Of a stretch of 20,126 bases of DNA, positions 16,430 through 20,126 are shown piece by piece. The notes under the pieces are model-generated. The model saw nothing but the letters and a program-made list of their open reading frames with translations, had not been told where the DNA came from and made no database searches. Numbering within the stretch: the first letter of the stretch is position 1; every line of letters starts with the position of its first letter. The stretch covers positions 1 to 20,126 of the forward strand of contig JAGART010000105.1 in assembly GCA_017622115.1 (NCBI GenBank). Reading direction: 5' to 3'. This DNA comes from Clostridia bacterium. GTDB taxonomy: Bacteria; Bacillota; Clostridia; Christensenellales; UBA1242. Made by a program: the position numbers and the translations under genes.

Positions 16430-17026
16430 CTAAAAATCATCTACAATTATAAATTGATTTTGCGAATTTACATATTCATGATAAAAATAGGCAATATTTG
16501 AACTTCTTTTACCCAATAATAAAACATCGCAAAAAGTAAACGCAAATTCTATTGTTTTTATTTCTAAATATGTATGCATTAACTCTCCCAAAGTTAAATC
16601 ACTTAAATTTATCCTTTTCTTTTTGGGAAGAAAATTATAATACGATTTATGTGGAATTTTTTGCAAGAATGCAAAAAAGTCTTCTATGGATATTTTGTTT
16701 TGTTTGGAGCTTAAAAAAATCTGACAACGATTACCAAAGAAATCATAATACAAATCAATTAATTCATCTTGAACAGACTGCTCTAATTTCATATATATCT
16801 TTGAACAATTATCATCAATAATAACATTAAGCTTATTTTTTGTTAATAAATTATTTAAATCAATAAAATTATTGAATATGTCTTTAGGCTTACTTCTCGC
16901 CCATACAAAAAAACCAATATTTAGTTCTTTTTTTAATAATTTCAATTCATTCAAAGGACTTCCCACAACATCTATAAAAAGACTTGAAAATTTTCTTAAT
17001 AAGTCTAAATCATTTCGCTTTTTCAT
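16430..17026 (-). CDS. Small protein resembling a degenerate class I aaRS Rossmann domain
   Basis: A 198-residue protein with no family that I can name securely. Its order of segments follows the TyrRS catalytic domain: strand GFFVWARSKP, a helix, strand LNVIIDDN, a helix DELIDLYYDFFG, then CQIFLSS and ISIEDFFAFLQKI. Last comes LGELMHTYLEIKTIEFAF with DVLLLGKRSSNIAYF, which parallels the TyrRS segment ending VDLQVAGSDQWGNI. There is no HIGH, no KMSKS and no C-terminal domain, so tRNA charging is not expected. It overlaps the preceding TyrRS-like gene by 17 bases; the ATG at 17026 has no SD, so translation is probably coupled. The paralogy with TyrRS is my own visual alignment and could be wrong; it may be an unrelated alpha/beta protein. 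It is strongly AT-rich. Confidence 0.6.
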   Translation of the reverse strand: MKKRNDLDLLRKFSSLFIDVVGSPLNELKLLKKELNIGFFVWARSKPKDIFNNFIDLNNLLTKNKLNVIIDDNCSKIYMKLEQSVQDELIDLYYDFFGNRCQIFLSSKQNKISIEDFFAFLQKIPHKSYYNFLPKKKRINLSDLTLGELMHTYLEIKTIEFAFTFCDVLLLGKRSSNIAYFYHEYVNSQNQFIIVDDF

Positions 17027-17996
17027 TTTTTTGAACCAACTTAAATAACAAATTCTTCCCTACTTTTATTTTAATTTCAGGCTCAACTATTGTATCTACC
17101 TGCAATATTTGATTGTTCATAGTTCTAACAGCATTTTGTGCAAATAATCTTTTTAATTCACTTTTTGATTTAAAAACATTAGATGACAATAAAATTTCAA
17201 TAAGTTGTTTGTTATTATCTATTTCTATTTTTTTAAAATCACTATCTTTGTATTTATGTTTTGCAATTTTTGACATATACAATGCTAACATTTTAGTTCC
17301 TATATTTTTCTGTTTATTTGCATAAACTATATTAACAATAAATTCCGCCAAATTTTTTTTAGCATCATAAGGATTTTTATTAACTAAATTTTGAATATCC
17401 ATTGTATTAGAAAACAAATAATTATATAAATCTATCATTTTATCATCTGATAATGACATAATTATCATAAATAAATCAAACGGATTGTCTAAAATCTTAT
17501 TAATTTGATTTTTATCCAAATATACATTTATTTTCCTAACAATAAAATCTTCATTTTTGTAAAAATTTTTATATTCATTGAAAATTATTTGTTTACTATC
17601 TAACATCTCTCTTTCTAATTCGAAAAGAAAAATATTACTTTTTTCTATAAAGGAACTATCATTTTCAGGATTCCAAAGCTTAATATCTTCTAACTTATTA
17701 AAAACATCTTCAAATGTACATCTTCTTAATAAATATTTATCATCAACTATATCAAAACTTTTTAACATAGATAATTTTCTTAAAATATAAATACAAAAAT
17801 TCTTATTTTCATCTTTTAAAAATATATCCAAAACTAAATATGCTTTTTTATCTAAAACTAATTTTAACTTTATAACTGTTAAAATAAAATCAAATAAAGT
17901 GTTTGTATTAAATAAAGTATTCGAAACATGCAATATTAAAGAGTCTTCATTGTTATAGCTATTTTTTTCTTTATTGTAAAAATCAATCAAATTCAT
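17010..17996 (-). CDS. TyrRS-like protein lacking HIGH and KMSKS motifs
   Basis: A 328-residue protein whose C-terminal half reads as a tyrosyl-tRNA synthetase. NPFDLFMIIMSLSDDKMIDL (about 171-190) and NPYDAKKNLAEFIVNIVYA (about 208-226) parallel the TyrRS anticodon helices (SSYELYQFLINSEDVVIIDY). LIEILLSSNVFKSKSELKRL and IKVGKNLLFKLV (about 265-323) parallel its S4 domain. The N-terminal part (about 18-100) looks like a shrunken Rossmann fold, with strand LILHVSNTLF, strand AYLVLDIF and a helix, but the HIGH, DQWGN and KMSKS motifs are absent. It therefore probably binds tRNA or an aminoacyl group without classical activation. The ATG at 17996 has AAAGG 5 bases upstream, and the gene overlaps the Nudix/MurA-like gene by 14 bases. 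A very low GC content suggests a different origin from the neighbouring core genes. Confidence 0.65.
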   Translation of the reverse strand: MNLIDFYNKEKNSYNNEDSLILHVSNTLFNTNTLFDFILTVIKLKLVLDKKAYLVLDIFLKDENKNFCIYILRKLSMLKSFDIVDDKYLLRRCTFEDVFNKLEDIKLWNPENDSSFIEKSNIFLFELEREMLDSKQIIFNEYKNFYKNEDFIVRKINVYLDKNQINKILDNPFDLFMIIMSLSDDKMIDLYNYLFSNTMDIQNLVNKNPYDAKKNLAEFIVNIVYANKQKNIGTKMLALYMSKIAKHKYKDSDFKKIEIDNNKQLIEILLSSNVFKSKSELKRLFAQNAVRTMNNQILQVDTIVEPEIKIKVGKNLLFKLVQKNEKAK

Positions 17997-19644
17997 AATA
18001 ACCTTTTACATCTGCAAGAGGTGAAATTTGAGCTACATTTTCATAACCACGCAAAAGTTGTTTCAGATTTGTTATCTTGCATTCTATCTCTAATTCCATT
18101 AACATAATCAATACAGCAGAAGCTCTAATATCCAAACATTCAAAGGAGTTTGGAATGCTATCTTGTAATTTATTATCCATTTTTGCAATCATAATGTTAT
18201 TATTTATTTCTGATATAGAATTAGAATAAACACTAGATATTTGCTCAAAATAACCAAATCTATTTTCAAACACATTATCAATAATTTTTGCTTGTCCTTT
18301 ATTTTTTAAAGCCAAGTATGCTAGCATTGGTTGCCAATCACTACATAATGCTGGATAATGGTCACATAAAATATCCTTATCTTTTAAATTACCCAATTGA
18401 TTTTCATATATTTCAATACTATTATGTTTGTATTTATATTTTACTCCAATTTCATCAAAATAATGCAACAAAGATGTTAAATATAAGTTTTCTTCATTAC
18501 TGAAATAAAAAGGTTGTTTATTAATAAGACAATCCACTATTCTAGTAACTACCACATTTCTATCTGGCGGAATAATAATTTCAACATTGCGAGGTTCATT
18601 ATAATTAGGAAATATTAACAAATCTCTTTCTTTTCTCCTTATTTCCCAACCCATTTCTTTAATTATATTTATCAAAAACAAAATCTCAGGCTCTAAAGAA
18701 ATATTTTTTAAATAAGTTTTACCTTCATTCAATAATGCACAATAAATCGCCATTGACGTACCTGTAAACGAAGGGAACGGAAGTGTAACTGTCAAATCTT
18801 CATTACATTTACAAAATTTTATTTCAATATTATTATATTTTTGGGTTTTAACAGAAAAACCAAACTTTTTCATAATATCCAAATATAATTTGATTGAGCG
18901 TTGTCCAATTTTACAACCAGTTGGCTTGCTTTTTAACAAGATTTTTTTATGATTGTATACCAAAAAAGGTAAAATATTTACAGTTGACCAACAATTCCCA
19001 ACATCTTCTTCATATAAAATCATAGGTTGTCCATGCAAAACTTTAGATTTTTTTATTATTCTATACATATAGTATGAATCCATGATATTAGGCGCATTTT
19101 TAATTCTTACTTTATCACTAAACTCCACCAATGGAATAACTCGTGAAAATATATGTTTGGAAGGCATTATATTTTCTTTTAATATCACATTATTCTTTAA
19201 GCCTAAATTAACCCAGCATATGGGTCTTTTTATCAATTCCTCTATTTCATTAACAATTGTATAACTTTTAAACGTAGGTATTGAATACAATTCCGAAACT
19301 TCAACCCATCTGCAATCTTTAAAAACTGTTTCTAAAATATATTCTGTATTACATGTAACACCAATATAATAAATAATATTTTTATTTATTATATTATTAT
19401 TACTATCCAAATAACTATATTTTTCAACAAAAAAGTATTTATTTGGATTCATATAGAAATTACATGTAATACCAACTTCTTCTTTCAACTCTCTTTTTGC
19501 TGTTTCTAACGGAGATTCTCCTTTCTCTATATACCCCTTACTAAATCCCCAATGTCCATCCGGATGTTTAATAAGTAAAACTTTCCTTTCCTCAAATGAA
19601 ATCAATATTGTTCCAGCTGATGTATATGTTTCCAATTTTTCCAC
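17983..19644 (-). CDS. Nudix hydrolase fused to MurA/EPSP-synthase-like enolpyruvyl transferase
   Basis: A 553-residue two-domain protein. Residues 1-135 are a Nudix domain with a perfect box, GX5EX7REUXEEXGU, from Gly37 to Ile59 (RELKEEVGI at 51-59). Residues about 137-553 have the MurA/AroA fold at full length. Key MurA residues are conserved: MPSKHIFSR (Lys163 for Lys22; His164 where MurA has Asn23), PTGCKIGQRS (Cys244 for Cys115, Arg249 for Arg120), LPFPSFTGTS, YPALCSDWQ (Asp436 for Asp305), VFENRF (Arg462 for Arg331), LDIRASA (Asp505, Arg507 for Asp369, Arg371) and LRGYEN (Arg532 for Arg397). Transfer of enolpyruvyl from phosphoenolpyruvate to an acceptor hydroxyl is likely; the acceptor is unknown, and a nucleotide would fit the fusion. 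The listed GTG start has a weak SD; TTG at 19635, with AAGGTGG 5 bases upstream, may be the true start (550 residues). It follows cysS by 11 bases. Confidence 0.87.
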   Translation of the reverse strand: MEKLETYTSAGTILISFEERKVLLIKHPDGHWGFSKGYIEKGESPLETAKRELKEEVGITCNFYMNPNKYFFVEKYSYLDSNNNIINKNIIYYIGVTCNTEYILETVFKDCRWVEVSELYSIPTFKSYTIVNEIEELIKRPICWVNLGLKNNVILKENIMPSKHIFSRVIPLVEFSDKVRIKNAPNIMDSYYMYRIIKKSKVLHGQPMILYEEDVGNCWSTVNILPFLVYNHKKILLKSKPTGCKIGQRSIKLYLDIMKKFGFSVKTQKYNNIEIKFCKCNEDLTVTLPFPSFTGTSMAIYCALLNEGKTYLKNISLEPEILFLINIIKEMGWEIRRKERDLLIFPNYNEPRNVEIIIPPDRNVVVTRIVDCLINKQPFYFSNEENLYLTSLLHYFDEIGVKYKYKHNSIEIYENQLGNLKDKDILCDHYPALCSDWQPMLAYLALKNKGQAKIIDNVFENRFGYFEQISSVYSNSISEINNNIMIAKMDNKLQDSIPNSFECLDIRASAVLIMLMELEIECKITNLKQLLRGYENVAQISPLADVKGYYEFD

Positions 19645-19655
19645 CTTGTTTTTTG

Positions 19656-20126
19656 TTATATTTTTTCTGCAAAAGAACCTTCTTTTGTATCAACAATTTT
19701 ATAACCTAAATCTGTTATTTGTTGTCTAACTTCGTCCGCTTTTCCCCACTCTTTTTCACTTCTATATTTATTACGCAAATCTAAAAGTTGCAAAATTTCA
19801 GCAGGTACTTCTTGTTCAGTTTTTTCTTCTTGCATATCAGCAATATTTAGCCCAAATACTTTATCAAAATCAAGAAGTAAAGTGTATTTTTCATCAGCAG
19901 ATAAATCATTATCTTTAATCATAGTCCACATAACAGCCATTGCTTGCGGAACGTTTAAATCGTTGCAAATTGCAGATTTAAATTGATTTAAATAATTTTT
20001 AGCATATTCACTTAAATCACCCAAATCTACTATTTTAGGGTTTGTTGATTTAATTTTTACTACTGCACTTGTTAAATTTTTAAATCCATTGTTTGCACCT
20101 TGCAAAATTTCCATACCATAAAGAAG
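19656..20126 (-). CDS. cysS: Cysteinyl-tRNA synthetase, C-terminal part
   Basis: The frame is open to the right edge (the last codons before the internal Met read LLYG), so this is the C-terminal 156 residues of a longer protein. The pattern matches the helical end of CysRS: AICNDLNVPQAMAVMW (usual form DDLNTPxAL), LLLDFDKVFGL, LLDLRNKYRSEKEWGKADEV (usual RxxARxxKDWxxAD) and ITDLGYKIVDTKEGSF. The catalytic domain lies outside the window. The stop TAA at 19656 is followed after 11 bases by the Nudix/MurA-like gene, with no terminator between, so the cassette is probably co-transcribed with cysS. Confidence 0.93.
   Translation of the reverse strand, partial: LLYGMEILQGANNGFKNLTSAVVKIKSTNPKIVDLGDLSEYAKNYLNQFKSAICNDLNVPQAMAVMWTMIKDNDLSADEKYTLLLDFDKVFGLNIADMQEEKTEQEVPAEILQLLDLRNKYRSEKEWGKADEVRQQITDLGYKIVDTKEGSFAEKI

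Noticed and set aside
18900..19150. Loss of the MurA Lys22 equivalent in the fusion protein
   Set aside because: A first alignment put the motif in the wrong place; MPSKHIFSR (Lys163) fits the MurA/EPSP-synthase lysine motif much better, so the lysine is present and only Asn23 differs.
1..20126. tRNA or rRNA genes, CRISPR repeats, insertion sequences, attachment sites
   Set aside because: No cloverleaf-like inverted repeats ending in GGTTCRA-type arms, no regularly spaced repeats and no transposase or integrase motifs were seen on either strand by eye.

Overview
The window is AT-rich bacterial DNA with SD-led genes, sigma-A-type promoters and the standard code (TGA used as stop). Gene content and order point to a low-GC Bacillota, probably an uncultured Clostridia- or Bacilli-like lineage. 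The arrangement (tadA, glmU-like, pth, mfd, prsA, then tmk, holB, ricT, rsmI) resembles the origin-proximal housekeeping region of Bacillus and Clostridium in compact form. I cannot name a genus.

Layout. Positions 1-4511 hold the operon tmk-holB-ricT-rsmI (minus strand; rsmI runs off the window) and, behind it, a PrsA/parvulin-type lipoprotein. Positions 4579-9915 hold tadA-glmU-like-pth-mfd, all minus strand, with one good promoter at 9983-10011. The GlmU homologue in this operon has lost both catalytic signatures. Positions 10059-11356 hold an orphan small protein and an M14-type zinc carboxypeptidase homologue, both minus strand. Positions 11428-14403 are plus strand: a PF06695-type small membrane export protein, then two translationally coupled CPBP intramembrane proteases. 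A long symmetrical terminator at 14407-14435 separates them from the convergent block that follows.

Positions 14437-20126 (minus strand) form one apparent transcription unit: cysS (C-terminal part only) - Nudix/MurA-like fusion - TyrRS-like protein without HIGH or KMSKS - a small stand-alone protein resembling an aaRS Rossmann domain - a Pol-beta-type nucleotidyltransferase - tyrS. The four middle genes are visibly more AT-rich than the housekeeping genes. They look like an accessory cassette sitting between two aminoacyl-tRNA synthetase genes, and are the most likely place for an undescribed system. The MurA-like half keeps essentially every residue known to matter in MurA, so an active enolpyruvyl transferase on an unknown acceptor is plausible. 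The two aaRS-derived proteins look non-catalytic in the classical sense. A small-molecule or aminoacyl-conjugate pathway, with tyrS as either housekeeping gene or resistance copy, is my inference and not something the sequence proves.

No tRNA, rRNA, CRISPR array, insertion sequence or phage gene was seen. No stretch longer than about 150 bases lacks a gene.
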